Assembly (NCBI GenBank): GCA_021780095.1
Contig: JAJXZK010000289.1
Coordinates: 1-18,531 of the forward strand
Length of the DNA stretch: 18,531 nt
Origin: Acidobacteriota bacterium
Lineage (GTDB): Bacteria > Acidobacteriota > Terriglobia > Terriglobales > Acidobacteriaceae
Direction of reading: 5' to 3'
This document shows, piece after piece, positions 9,101 through 15,476 of this stretch; position 1 is the stretch's first letter, and every line of letters begins with the position of its first letter. The notes beneath the pieces were generated by a model that saw only the letters and a list, made by a program, of their open reading frames with translations, was not told the DNA's origin and did not search any database. The translations under genes and the position numbers were made by a program.

Positions 9101-9199
9101 GGAATGCGCGAGCGCACGCAAGCGATTGGAGGGGTTTTCACGATGAGCAGCCTACCAGCAGAGGGAACAAAAATAACAGTGGAGCTACCGCTCAATTAG
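6116..9199 (+). CDS. Two-component-propeller sensor histidine kinase (14 propeller repeats, Y_Y_Y domain, HisKA_3, HATPase)
   Basis: The protein has 1027 residues from ATG 6116. This start places a clean signal peptide (RRWIGWMLLLLACSCAHA) at the N-terminus; ATG 5993 would add 41 residues of unlikely sequence. Neither start has a good ribosome site. Residues 30-650 contain 14 repeats ending in LW(V/I/F)GT..GL-type motifs, enough for two seven-bladed periplasmic propellers. Residues 686-788 are a Y_Y_Y (Ig-like) domain, 792-813 a membrane helix, and 825-890 a HisKA_3 dimerisation domain with the phospho-acceptor H836 in REIHDTLAQG. N-box (ANVLQHA), G1 (DNGVGL) and G2 (GVIGMRERT) of the ATPase follow. 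The design resembles Bacteroides glycan sensors, so a carbohydrate or cell-envelope signal is likely. There is no fused receiver; the partner regulator is the next gene. Confidence 0.93.
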   Translation: MGETCLRRWIGWMLLLLACSCAHALNPDRKLSQYGLQTWQTDSGLPQNSVRAILQTRDGYLWFATREGVARFDGIDFTVYNRRNTPQLLSNDIRGLLEDHDGNLWISTADGLTRLRDGQFTAFTLAQGLPDNSIWSVFQDRRGSVWTITAGGLAQFSRDHFLPYTTQQGLSSDTISSVADGPNGTLWVATDSGLDQIERGRINKPFAGSPLGIETIRATATDRAGTLWAGTQNGVQQFSNGALRTYGVADRLPDNKVDALLADRSGNIWIGTPAGLAMIQDGKLTAYTTANGLPGNQIQALYQDREGALWVGTNHGIARIRDGAISIFQSKQGWAENLILAMYEDREGSLWFGTESAGVALLKDQKFTTLTESDGLSDNLVSSVLQGPDGEMWIGTEGGGLNRYGDGHVSVFTEKQGLTSDTILSLAADAKGNLWVGTPDGLNYMEHGRFTAAVASDLLPDEFVRSLLATSDGSLWVGTRHGLAQINGSRTTIYTQTDGLANDFVGALTQGGDNSLWIGTLHGLSHFSHGKFINYTKSDRLSSDVITALTLDSQHHLWIGTNGEGLNLLATDDPQHGIHSFSANLGLPDVIDGMLEDRSGALWISSNTGIFRVRTADLVDVAAGRSQSLPITAYGTADGMKIRECSGIGHPSSWKANAGTLWFSTLKGVAWIDPAKLQRNTVAPLVAIEQISVDEKNMPLNGMRKFGPGHSRFAFHYAGLSYVAPQKVQYKYRLTGFDRGWIDAGTRRVAYYTNIPPGNYRFEVLAANNDGIWSTTPATFKFQLQPYFTQTYWFDILCAVLILLLGWQVYRWRVHQVESRFGAVLAERTRIAREIHDTLAQGFVGISVQLELAAQMLSSSPAAVREQLNQTRKLVRDSLAEARSSIWNLRSNEPGTVDFASKFSCAIRARTAGKPIETNIQFTGTYRSLPSNVESELLKIALEAVANVLQHAGATHLDIQVQYEIKRLRMQIQDNGVGLSSDMADAIPAGHFGVIGMRERTQAIGGVFTMSSLPAEGTKITVELPLN

Positions 9200-9260
9200 C
9201 ATAGGGAAAGCGCTACAGGGGCCGCATGCATCGACGACGGCTTGAGACAATGTGAAGCCC

Positions 9261-9884
9261 ATGCCTGACTCAATCAAGATCATGGTGGTGGAAGACCATC
9301 ACGTGGTGCGACAAGGCCTGGTCGCGCTGCTCAACGGCGTGCCTGGGATGCAGGTGGTGGCCGAGACGGCGGATGGGGGCATGGCGCTGGCATTGTTTCG
9401 TCAGCATCTGCCGGACGTTGTGCTGATGGATCTGCGTTTGCCGGGCATGAGTGGCGTCGAGGCGATCACCCACATACGCAGCCAGTATCCACAGGCGCGC
9501 ATCATTGTCCTGACGACCTATGATGGGGATGAAGATATTCATCGGGCGCTGGACGCGGGCGCGCGCGGCTACCTACTAAAAGGAATGTCCGGCGACGAAT
9601 TAATGGATGCGATACGCGCGGTGCACTCCGGTCGATCCAGAATTCCCGCGCAGGTGGCGGAGAGACTGGCGGAACGGATGGTGAGGCCAGCGCTGACCGA
9701 TCGAGAGCTGGGCGTGCTTCGCGAAATTGTTTCTGGGAAATCCAACAAGGAAATTGGCAAGGAACTGAACATTTCCGAAGCCACGGTAAAAACCCACATC
9801 AACAGTATTCTTGGAAAGTTAGGCGTAACGGATCGGACACAAGCCGTCACGGCTGCGATCCAGCGCGGTATAGTTCACTTCTAG
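9261..9884 (+). CDS. NarL/FixJ-type response regulator
   Basis: The protein has 207 residues from ATG 9261; an in-frame GTG at 9252 would add three. The receiver domain has the acidic pair in VVEDHH, the phospho-acceptor D57 in VVLMDLRLPG, the conserved Thr in IIVLTTYD and the Lys in YLLKGMS. A LuxR-type helix-turn-helix is at residues 140-200 (LTDRELGVLREIVSGKSNKE, recognition helix in SEATVKTHINSI). It lies about 60 bases after the HisKA_3 kinase, the class that pairs with this regulator type, so it almost certainly receives phosphate from it. The regulator probably controls the adjacent small secreted protein gene and others. Confidence 0.95.
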   Translation: MPDSIKIMVVEDHHVVRQGLVALLNGVPGMQVVAETADGGMALALFRQHLPDVVLMDLRLPGMSGVEAITHIRSQYPQARIIVLTTYDGDEDIHRALDAGARGYLLKGMSGDELMDAIRAVHSGRSRIPAQVAERLAERMVRPALTDRELGVLREIVSGKSNKEIGKELNISEATVKTHINSILGKLGVTDRTQAVTAAIQRGIVHF

Positions 9885-9918
9885 ACAGCATTCCCGCCGA
9901 GAGGAATTGGGCACTCGC

Positions 9919-10437
9919 ATGACACGTCGAACCTTTGCAATTCTTCTGTTACCGGTGGCCGCCTTGGCTCTTACTCTGAACATTTCGGCGGCGCAACAAT
10001 GGCGTGTCGCCACGCAACAGGAGCTAAACTCCTGGATTCCGGCGCGTGCGCCGGTAGTGAAAGAACAAATTGAAACGGAATCGCGCACGGAGACAGGCAT
10101 CGTCGATAGCGCCGGAAAATATATTGCGGGCGCGGTGCTCATCACGTCTGGATACTCCGCCAACGGTAAGTATTCGATTCTGCTACTCACGCAGGTTCCG
10201 CTGAAGATCGGAACAGCTTCGCTGGAGCCGGGGCAGTATGTGTTTGGGTGGCAACGGGTGAACGACAATCTGGACGTCCTGTTCTATGAGGCCGCCTCCG
10301 GTCGATTTCTCGGCAAGGCACAGGCTATCCGCGATGACACGCATCGAAAGATCGAGTCTTTCCGGATTCTTCCGCCCAACGATCACTCGGTGATGTTGAT
10401 CGGGCGCTTCGGGTTTCATTACGAACTGGCAAAGTAA
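9919..10437 (+). CDS. Small secreted protein of unknown function
   Basis: The protein has 172 residues from ATG 9919; a TTG at 9907 would add four. It has a clear N-terminal export signal (MTRRTFAILLLPVAALAL, cleavage near SAA-QQ), so it is probably periplasmic or secreted. The rest is predicted beta-rich, with a KYSILLLTQVPLKIG segment, a GQYVFGWQR segment and an LDVLFYEAASG strand. No catalytic motif or cysteine pair is visible, and I do not recognise the family. It starts 35 bases after the response regulator, on the same strand, so it is likely co-transcribed with the kinase-regulator pair and may be an output or accessory sensor protein. Confidence 0.8.
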   Translation: MTRRTFAILLLPVAALALTLNISAAQQWRVATQQELNSWIPARAPVVKEQIETESRTETGIVDSAGKYIAGAVLITSGYSANGKYSILLLTQVPLKIGTASLEPGQYVFGWQRVNDNLDVLFYEAASGRFLGKAQAIRDDTHRKIESFRILPPNDHSVMLIGRFGFHYELAK

Positions 10438-10494
10438 TCGAGCCGCGGCGGATTCCGCTCGAAGTTGATACGGGGCCACAATTACAGGCTCGCG

Positions 10495-12741
10495 CTACGC
10501 GACCGTGATAGCGGCAACTTCATAGTCTGCAACGCCCGGAATGGTGAACTGCAGGATTTGACCCTCCAAGCGAAACGGCACGGTTCGCCCAGCCTTCAGC
10601 AGTTCGACAGATTTCACTCCAACACCGCGCGGCATTTGCATGGCAACGGTCTGAGGCCCTATCGGGTAGCTCGTCTGCAGCCAGCAGTGCTGCGCATTGG
10701 GATTGGTGTAGTTGAGCACGTGGATGGCATATCCGGGCAGCGTTTCCCACGTCAGCGCCTCGATGAACCCTTCTCCTTGAATGTGAACGATCTGTTGATC
10801 GCCGCTAATCCACTGAATGGTGTTGAGCAGCAGGCGCAGAAGATCGCCGTGGCCGGTAAGCCAGTAGGTGCGCTCGATATCTCCGGGGAAATAGGCGATG
10901 CGGGAGGAGCCAACTTCACGCAGAACTACCGCCGGCTCGTTTGTATGCGAGACGGGAGGGTAGGCAAGCTCCGGGGGATAACTGACAAAGCCGGGGACGA
11001 CGGTGAGCAAAGGATTCGGCACGGGCTTAAGCGGGATGCGACTCTGCGCGCCGGGAATCCAGTTGGTATTGGTGAATCCATGCAAGAGGGGATGTTGCCC
11101 AGCCGCATTCGGATTCTCGATGCGCGCGTAGTACGCGTTGCCGTTGGTGCCGACAACATCGTCCGCCTTGTGGATGCCGAGCAGGTCGGCCAGTCCAAAG
11201 TCGGGGCGGGGGTTGAGATTTTCATCATAGAGCGAGGTTTCAAAGCTGGCCATAATCGAGCCACCGGAGTGGACGTAGTCTCGAATCTGCTGGCATTGCT
11301 GATCGCTCAGCATCGCGATATTCGGCAGCAGCAGGGCGCGATATTTGCTGAGGCGTTCGGGATCGAGGCGATCTTCATGCACAAAATCAAATGCGAAACG
11401 TCCCTGAAGGAGCGCGTTGTAGAGGCCCTGTGTCGTCTCATGCATGTATGCGTGCCCATGTGCCGTAGCCGGCCCGGGATAGAGCAACTGCGTGCTCTGC
11501 CCCATGACGACGCCAATATTCGCGATAGAGCGGCGAGTGGTCAGGTGAGGATCATGCTGAGCGGTCCAGCGGAAATAATCGGCGCCGACTGCCTGCCAGC
11601 GGCGATCTTCACCCAAGCCATCCTCTGAACCAACAAAGTGATAGTACGGAACCATGCCGCCGGCAAGAGTTTCGTTCAGCCACATGATTGCTTCGGCGGG
11701 AGTCTTGGAACCGTTTCGCCATGTGACTGCGCCGGTGGAGTACGCGCCAGTGACGTTTGCAGCAAACTTCCCGTCGAGCACGGCGTTGCAGGCGCGACCC
11801 TGCAGGGTACATCCCCAAACAGCGGAGTCACTATAGGTGCGTCCCTGGTTGTCGGCCTGGAACCACGCCGCAAGCTTGCCGAGGCGATCGAGATTGGGAC
11901 CGCAGCGGACGTTGCCTCCAAGGTTGGCGAAGAAAAAGCTGTCTGGTTTTTTTTCTTTGGCAAGGGCGTCGTACTTTTGCCAAAGCTGAAACACGCGATC
12001 GTTAAACACGGCCCAGTAGGCTGGAGTGTTGGCAGGGGGTAGCTTGCTGCAAATGGCGCAGTGGCAATCCGGCAGGCTTCCGATCGGCGGCCAGCCGTTG
12101 GTATAGAAACAGTCCACATCGTAGAGCGAGTTCACCTCTTGCATGATGGCCGGAATGTAGTCATCCATGTAGCTCGAGAACATGCAGGTTTGAAACAGGC
12201 GCGGATCTTGACCGCTGAATTGCACCGAGCCATCCTTATGTCGCATGGCCCATTCTGGATGGGCCGCCAGAGCATCACCCCAATTGAGATCCGGGCTCAT
12301 GCGGGCGACCACGCGCATGTTGCGCTTTTTGGCGGCGGCGACACACTCGCCGAAGAAATCGCGACCATGTAGATATTTTCCGTGCCGATGGAACGGGACC
12401 TTCGAAGGATAGAAAGCAAGGATGCCGGTGACGCTGATGAAGACGATATCGGCATCGGCGGAGTGCCAGTAGTCAGCCCACTCTTCAACGTTCATGACGG
12501 CGGGATCATGCTCCGTCATGTTGCTTTGTCCGACGCGACGTACCTTTTGCAGCCAGGGCAGGTGGGCAGGAGCGACTGGAGCGAGGCGCGCAGGCAGCGG
12601 GACAAGGTTGGGCGTGGGTCCGCTCGCGAGTGCAGCGGCAACCTCTTCCGCCGCAAGGGTCGAGGCAGAGTCGAGACTATGGAGTGCGGTCAGTGGAAGG
12701 GCGGCGGCACTGGCTTTCAGGAAGGTACGGCGATCGAACAT
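10495..12741 (-). CDS. Tat-exported glycoside-hydrolase-like protein with beta-galactosidase trimerisation-type domain
   Basis: The protein has 748 residues from the ATG at 12741, preferred because GGGAG sits 7 bases upstream; the ATG at 12753 would add four. A Tat signal begins the protein (FDRRTFLKASAAALP). Roughly residues 50-330 match the hypothetical glycosyl hydrolase 6 type TIM barrel (FISVTGILAFYP, then ARMSPDLNWGDAL and HPEWAMRHKDGS). Roughly residues 400-560 resemble the beta-galactosidase trimerisation/glutamine-amidotransferase-like domain (YRALLLPNIAMLSDQQCQQI, then YVHSGGSIMASFE). A C-terminal beta domain follows. It probably acts on a sugar or glycoconjugate outside the cytoplasm; no catalytic acid pair can be assigned with certainty. 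It converges with the secreted-protein gene (57 bases apart) and is transcribed alone. Confidence 0.85.
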   Translation of the reverse strand: MFDRRTFLKASAAALPLTALHSLDSASTLAAEEVAAALASGPTPNLVPLPARLAPVAPAHLPWLQKVRRVGQSNMTEHDPAVMNVEEWADYWHSADADIVFISVTGILAFYPSKVPFHRHGKYLHGRDFFGECVAAAKKRNMRVVARMSPDLNWGDALAAHPEWAMRHKDGSVQFSGQDPRLFQTCMFSSYMDDYIPAIMQEVNSLYDVDCFYTNGWPPIGSLPDCHCAICSKLPPANTPAYWAVFNDRVFQLWQKYDALAKEKKPDSFFFANLGGNVRCGPNLDRLGKLAAWFQADNQGRTYSDSAVWGCTLQGRACNAVLDGKFAANVTGAYSTGAVTWRNGSKTPAEAIMWLNETLAGGMVPYYHFVGSEDGLGEDRRWQAVGADYFRWTAQHDPHLTTRRSIANIGVVMGQSTQLLYPGPATAHGHAYMHETTQGLYNALLQGRFAFDFVHEDRLDPERLSKYRALLLPNIAMLSDQQCQQIRDYVHSGGSIMASFETSLYDENLNPRPDFGLADLLGIHKADDVVGTNGNAYYARIENPNAAGQHPLLHGFTNTNWIPGAQSRIPLKPVPNPLLTVVPGFVSYPPELAYPPVSHTNEPAVVLREVGSSRIAYFPGDIERTYWLTGHGDLLRLLLNTIQWISGDQQIVHIQGEGFIEALTWETLPGYAIHVLNYTNPNAQHCWLQTSYPIGPQTVAMQMPRGVGVKSVELLKAGRTVPFRLEGQILQFTIPGVADYEVAAITVA

Positions 12742-13182
12742 TGGAGCTCCCATCGAATTGCCTGCGATGGAAGTGTAACTTCCAGGAAATGGTTTGGGCC
12801 ACTCATTTGCGGACGGCTGTCATTGTCAGCCTGGTTTGACCACAGTAAAACCTCCTCAATCGCTATCGACGTAGAGCCATTGTTCCTCACTGCAGGAAGA
12901 GTGACGAAGAATGGCAAGCGGTCCGCAGGGACATAAGGCTCGAACCAGACAAGTTCGTCAGAAGGGCACTGAAGCCAATTTTGACGGAGTTTGGATTAGA
13001 TGGAGGCGCACACGCGTTCCGGCACGGAAACGCCACATTGCTCGATTCGCTGCACGCCCCGATGGCCGTCCGACAGGAACGGCTAGGACACGTCGACGCG
13101 AGAACAACTATGGGGTTACACGCATCTGAGGACGGCAGACGATATGCGGTTGTCGGAGAGCTTGGAGCACTTCTGGACAAGG

Positions 13183-13215
13183 GATTCTTTGTCCAAGATT
13201 TGCCTAAGTTGTCGC
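13183..13215 (+). repeat. Direct repeat copy A (integrase tail)
   Basis: Thirty-three bases matching 13399-13431 at 29 positions (for example GATTCTTTG, then TTTGCCTAAGTT). This copy encodes GFFVQDLPKL at the end of the integrase remnant. Confidence 0.85.
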
Positions 13216-13224
13216 TAGACGGAG

Positions 13225-13257
13225 AAACGGCCTCCGAGTTGAGTTCGGAAGCCGTTT
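13225..13257 (+). terminator. Hairpin at the end of the integrase remnant
   Basis: AAACGGC (13225-13231) pairs with GCCGTTT (13251-13257), and TCCGA (13233-13237) pairs with TCGGA (13245-13249). One C/A mismatch lies between them and the loop is 5-7 bases. A TTTTT tract follows 13 bases later. The hairpin overlaps the last codons of the remnant and sits just before the tRNA 3' end on the other strand, so it may terminate in either direction. Confidence 0.6.
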
Positions 13258-13273
13258 AGAATCTGAAAGTTTT

Positions 13274-13324
13274 TGGTTGCGGGGGCTGGATTTGAACCAG
13301 CGACCTTTGGGTTATGAGCCTGAC
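13274..13324 (-). tRNA. 3' half of an initiator-type tRNA-Met (CAT), truncated or decayed; probable old att site
   Basis: Read on the minus strand, the sequence shows the anticodon loop CTCATAA, the variable loop AGGTC, a perfect T-arm (GCTGG, TTCAAAT, CCAGC), the acceptor 3' strand CCCCGCA, discriminator A and encoded CCA. The CCCCGCAACCA end and CTCATAACCC are typical of bacterial fMet. The anticodon stem is damaged (TCAGG against CCCAA has two mismatches), and no normal D-arm lies upstream. The integrase remnant ends 14 bases from the CCA, so this looks like the tRNA segment carried by an integrated element. It is unlikely to be a working tRNA. Confidence 0.72.
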
Positions 13325-13374
13325 AGGTCAATCTAACTTGTTGTTGATTCGACGACTCTTACACCCCCGCAACC
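13275..13374. repeat. Inverted repeat (11-bp perfect arms) enclosing the tRNA remnant
   Basis: GGTTGCGGGGG (13275-13285) and CCCCCGCAACC (13364-13374) are perfect complements 78 bases apart. Seven of these pairs would form an acceptor stem (TGCGGGG with CCCCGCA), so the right arm may be the old tRNA 5' end of a much distorted gene. Because pairing continues beyond the acceptor stem, the right arm may instead be a second, inverted tRNA 3'-end fragment. Confidence 0.7.
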
Positions 13375-13398
13375 CTCGTTTTCTGTCTAATTCGCCTC

Positions 13399-13431
13399 GA
13401 TTCTTTGCCCAAGTTTTGCCTAAGTTTTCCC
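13399..13431 (+). repeat. Direct repeat copy B
   Basis: Partner of 13183-13215 (29 of 33 identical). It translates to RFFAQVLPKF in the same frame phase, resembling the integrase tail, but no longer belongs to a gene. It may be the end of a second lost integrase. The stretch from here to the hipA stop at 13508 holds nothing else I can identify. Confidence 0.85.
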
Positions 13432-13507
13432 CAGCCATTTTCCCAGCGAATTCGTTCACCGTTTCCTCTTTTGGAGATTGCGCCGTGGGGCTCAAACCCC
13501 TGTTGAT

Positions 13508-14857
13508 CTACTTGGACTTCCGTCTCTTGGGTCTAGCGAGGAGTTCCGAACGTCCGACCACTATTCGAGGGTTCTCCAGCTTCGGTGGATCGGAAATGCC
13601 CTCGAAGGCTTCGCTGGACTTCCAAGGGCTCAGAGCGTACATCCGAGAATCCCGCAGATGGTTCACTCCGTCGTTCCAAGTCGCCAACATTCGTTTACCT
13701 GTGTCCTTGAAGCCACCATGGTCGTTCATCATCTTTCGAACCGCAGGAGCCGTATCTGCAACTGCGTCACTGATGCGTTCCACCATCTCCTTCTGTGCCC
13801 TCTCGGGGATGCTGAAGGTCGCTGTGATGAACTTCGCGAGAGTCTTTCCCGGCAACCACGTCTTCCTGCCGCCGAACATGATGCCGGGGGGATTGTCCCG
13901 ATACCCCGCATAGACCGAGGTTGTGAAGAAATCATAGACGGGGGCGAGTCGTGCATCGTTTCGAGATGTGTAAAGAAGAGCCAGATTCTTCGAGTGACAA
14001 TCCGCATTTCGCAGGGCGTAGGTCATAAGCAGAATCGCCGTGAGCTTCTGGAATGTCTCGTATTGGTACTTGCCGTCCACATAGGTGCGAACTGCCTTGG
14101 CGATTCTCTCCCATGTGGTTTCGTACTTGTTCTGTGGCCGGAGTCCGAGGAGAGCACAGAAGTCTTCCATTGCCCGGAAGGGCTTGCCATTCTCATGCAC
14201 GTCGAAACGGTGTACGAGTAAAATATTGCCGTCTTCGGACAGTTCTGTTTTCGCACTTTCGATTACTTTTGCCGTCACCTGCATACAGAGGTGCTCATTG
14301 GCGGTGGCGAACGGAAGCCTCGCTGATGAGCCCTTGATGATGTGCTGATGCGTGAGGAAAGTCGCCTTCTTGTGCTGTCCAAGTCCACCCTGCTTTTGCT
14401 CTTCGGTGTCCAAAAACTTCGGTAAGACTCCCGAAACGCCGCTCTTCGCATGTTCTCGGACAAGCTGGGAGAACGCCTCCTCGGAGTTGTCCCCTTTGAG
14501 GAGTTCCGCAACTTCAATCGGCTTTGCTGGTTCGTTCAGTGCTGCTCCTGGTGGAGCAACCTTCAACCTTCCCACCATGTTCCTCCCGATAACGGAAAGG
14601 AGGGCAACCGGACTTGCACCGATGTGGGGGCCGAACTCCTCCTGCAAGACTTGCAGGAGGTATCCCTCCGGGAGATTCATTTGGAAAATGGGGTGGAGTT
14701 CGTCATCCCAGAGGTAGGATTCCGTCCGCACGGGCATAGTCAGGGATACGAGGTTCTCTGGGGCGACTTCCGGGAGGTAAGCCATGACACTCTTGAAGTC
14801 GCCAACCTGTTCGAGCACCCCGACATGCTGGTCGAGGACGTGGACGTTCAGCTTCAT
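13508..14857 (-). CDS. hipA: HipA-family serine/threonine kinase toxin
   Basis: The protein has 449 residues, close to E. coli HipA (440). It carries the N-terminal HipA domain (HPIFQMNLPEGYLL, residues 55-68) and the HipA-C kinase core: SGVLPK (S142 at the position of the regulatory autophosphorylation Ser), K175 in HIIKGSS for ATP binding, VHRFDV, the catalytic loop NADCHSKN (D286, N291) and the metal-binding D309 in APVYDF. HipA kinases phosphorylate aminoacyl-tRNA synthetases (GltX in E. coli) or other targets and arrest growth. The start has a strong GAGGTGGGG site and overlaps the hipB stop as ATGA, so translation is coupled. The C-terminus is Lys/Arg-rich (RPKRRKSK). The target is unknown. 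Confidence 0.93.
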   Translation of the reverse strand: MKLNVHVLDQHVGVLEQVGDFKSVMAYLPEVAPENLVSLTMPVRTESYLWDDELHPIFQMNLPEGYLLQVLQEEFGPHIGASPVALLSVIGRNMVGRLKVAPPGAALNEPAKPIEVAELLKGDNSEEAFSQLVREHAKSGVSGVLPKFLDTEEQKQGGLGQHKKATFLTHQHIIKGSSARLPFATANEHLCMQVTAKVIESAKTELSEDGNILLVHRFDVHENGKPFRAMEDFCALLGLRPQNKYETTWERIAKAVRTYVDGKYQYETFQKLTAILLMTYALRNADCHSKNLALLYTSRNDARLAPVYDFFTTSVYAGYRDNPPGIMFGGRKTWLPGKTLAKFITATFSIPERAQKEMVERISDAVADTAPAVRKMMNDHGGFKDTGKRMLATWNDGVNHLRDSRMYALSPWKSSEAFEGISDPPKLENPRIVVGRSELLARPKRRKSK

Positions 14858-15108
14858 GCCCCACCTCGTTCACGCCGCAACTCATCGAGGGTGCCTTCTG
14901 TCCCGACTTCTGTGAGGGTCAGTTCCAACCCGAGTACGGCAAGCACGGCCATGAGCTTCCGTGCCCCGAACTCTGACAGTTGTCCGTTCTCTAGGCGAGA
15001 CAACAGCGCTTGCGAAAGACCAGATCGAGCCGCTACTTGCCCTTGCTTCATGTTGAGTAGCTTTCTTCGTTGGGATAGTGCCTGTCCGAGTTCTGGTATC
15101 GTTTGCAT
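14854..15108 (-). CDS. hipB: HipB-like Xre-family antitoxin/repressor
   Basis: The protein has 84 residues with a Xre/Cro helix-turn-helix at residues 7-62 (LSQRRKLLNMKQGQVAARSG, then LSQALLSRLENG). It is first in the operon, overlapping hipA by 4 bases (ATGA). By family it binds and neutralises HipA and represses the shared promoter; a 12-bp inverted repeat lies 9 bases upstream of the start. There is no visible Shine-Dalgarno, and a TATACT box lies only 7 bases before the ATG, so a leaderless transcript is possible. Confidence 0.92.
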   Translation of the reverse strand: MQTIPELGQALSQRRKLLNMKQGQVAARSGLSQALLSRLENGQLSEFGARKLMAVLAVLGLELTLTEVGTEGTLDELRRERGGA

Positions 15109-15116
15109 TTGTTGTA

Positions 15117-15162
15117 GTATACGTCAAATATAACTATAGATATGACTATTTTTGACGTATAC
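15117..15162 (-). promoter_or_regulatory. hipBA operator/promoter: perfect 12-bp inverted repeat
   Basis: GTATACGTCAAA (15117-15128) and TTTGACGTATAC (15151-15162) are exact reverse complements separated by a 22-base AT-rich spacer. The centres of the arms are about 34 bases apart, near three helical turns. Minus-strand candidates for -10 are TATAGT inside the spacer and TATACT overlapping the hipB-proximal arm; -35 boxes are weak. Two HipB dimers could bracket the promoter. The arm differs from the E. coli HipB site (TATCC-N8-GGATA). Confidence 0.75.
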
Positions 15163-15362
15163 AGCAATAAAGGCCATTGTCGAGACTCGCCTTGGAGACT
15201 GAACACCCCGTCCGGAACCCGCGCCTTCTGCCGTGACAGTTAGAAACTGGATCGCAACTCATTGATTCTACAGCGCACTGATGGCTCAGAAAGCGCTCAA
15301 AAGCACCCAAAAATGACCTTCAGCACCCTGATCGAACCCTCGGCGAAACGAAAAAGCAGAGG

Positions 15363-15440
15363 TCAACCATGCAGGGACTGCCCGGTAGTTTGTATGCGGT
15401 GGCTAACCGTTGGAACCGCGAACGTAAAGAAGGCTCCGGA
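15363..15440 (-). pseudogene. 3' end of a small ORF split by IS66
   Basis: This is the 26-codon downstream part of the ORF that starts at 18201; it ends with a TGA at 15363-15365. Joining 18201-17962 directly to 15440-15363 (deleting the IS and one target copy) gives one open frame across the junction, reading RPGRNSGAFFTFAV at the join. The 200 bases between here and the hipBA operator contain no gene I can support. Confidence 0.65.
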
Positions 15441-15448
15441 GTTTCTTC
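15441..15448. repeat. IS66 target-site duplication, left copy
   Basis: GTTTCTTC, identical to 17962-17969. An 8-bp duplication is the known length for IS66-family insertions. Confidence 0.95.
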
Positions 15449-15470
15449 GTAAGCGTCCGGGTCTGGCCGT
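15449..15470 (+). repeat. IS66 left terminal inverted repeat
   Basis: It begins GTAAGCGTCCGG and ends GGCCGT. It matches the right end at all positions except the four bases in the middle (13-16). Confidence 0.92.
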
Positions 15471-15476
15471 ATAGAC

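Larger units (their letters stand above)
12894..13259 (+). pseudogene. Tyrosine recombinase (integrase) C-terminal remnant, catalytic Tyr frame-shifted
   Basis: The reading frame is open from 12849 without a start codon, and integrase similarity begins by about 12930. FVRRALKPILTEFGLDGGAHAFRHGNATL contains the box II H-x-x-R, and RQERLGHVDARTTMG contains the LGH motif. The tyrosine motif GYTH should follow directly. The current frame reads MGLHASEDGRR, while GYTH is readable in the +1 frame at 13114-13125, so an extra G in the run 13112-13115 (compensated a few codons later) destroyed the active site. The N-terminal two thirds of the gene are also missing. The stop lies 14 bases from the 3' end of a tRNA-fMet remnant, the usual place for the integrase of a tRNA-targeted element. 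It is non-functional. Confidence 0.85.

Noticed and set aside
10438..10494. CGAGC...GCTCG inverted repeat between the convergent genes as a terminator
   Set aside because: The stem is short with a poor loop and no T-tract on either strand; not strong enough to list.
10465..11628. Plus-strand ORF of 387 codons opposite the glycosidase-like gene
   Set aside because: It is antisense to a clear Tat-exported enzyme and has no family resemblance; treated as a shadow.
13478..14221. Plus-strand ORFs across hipA
   Set aside because: They overlap conserved HipA kinase motifs on the minus strand and show nothing recognisable.
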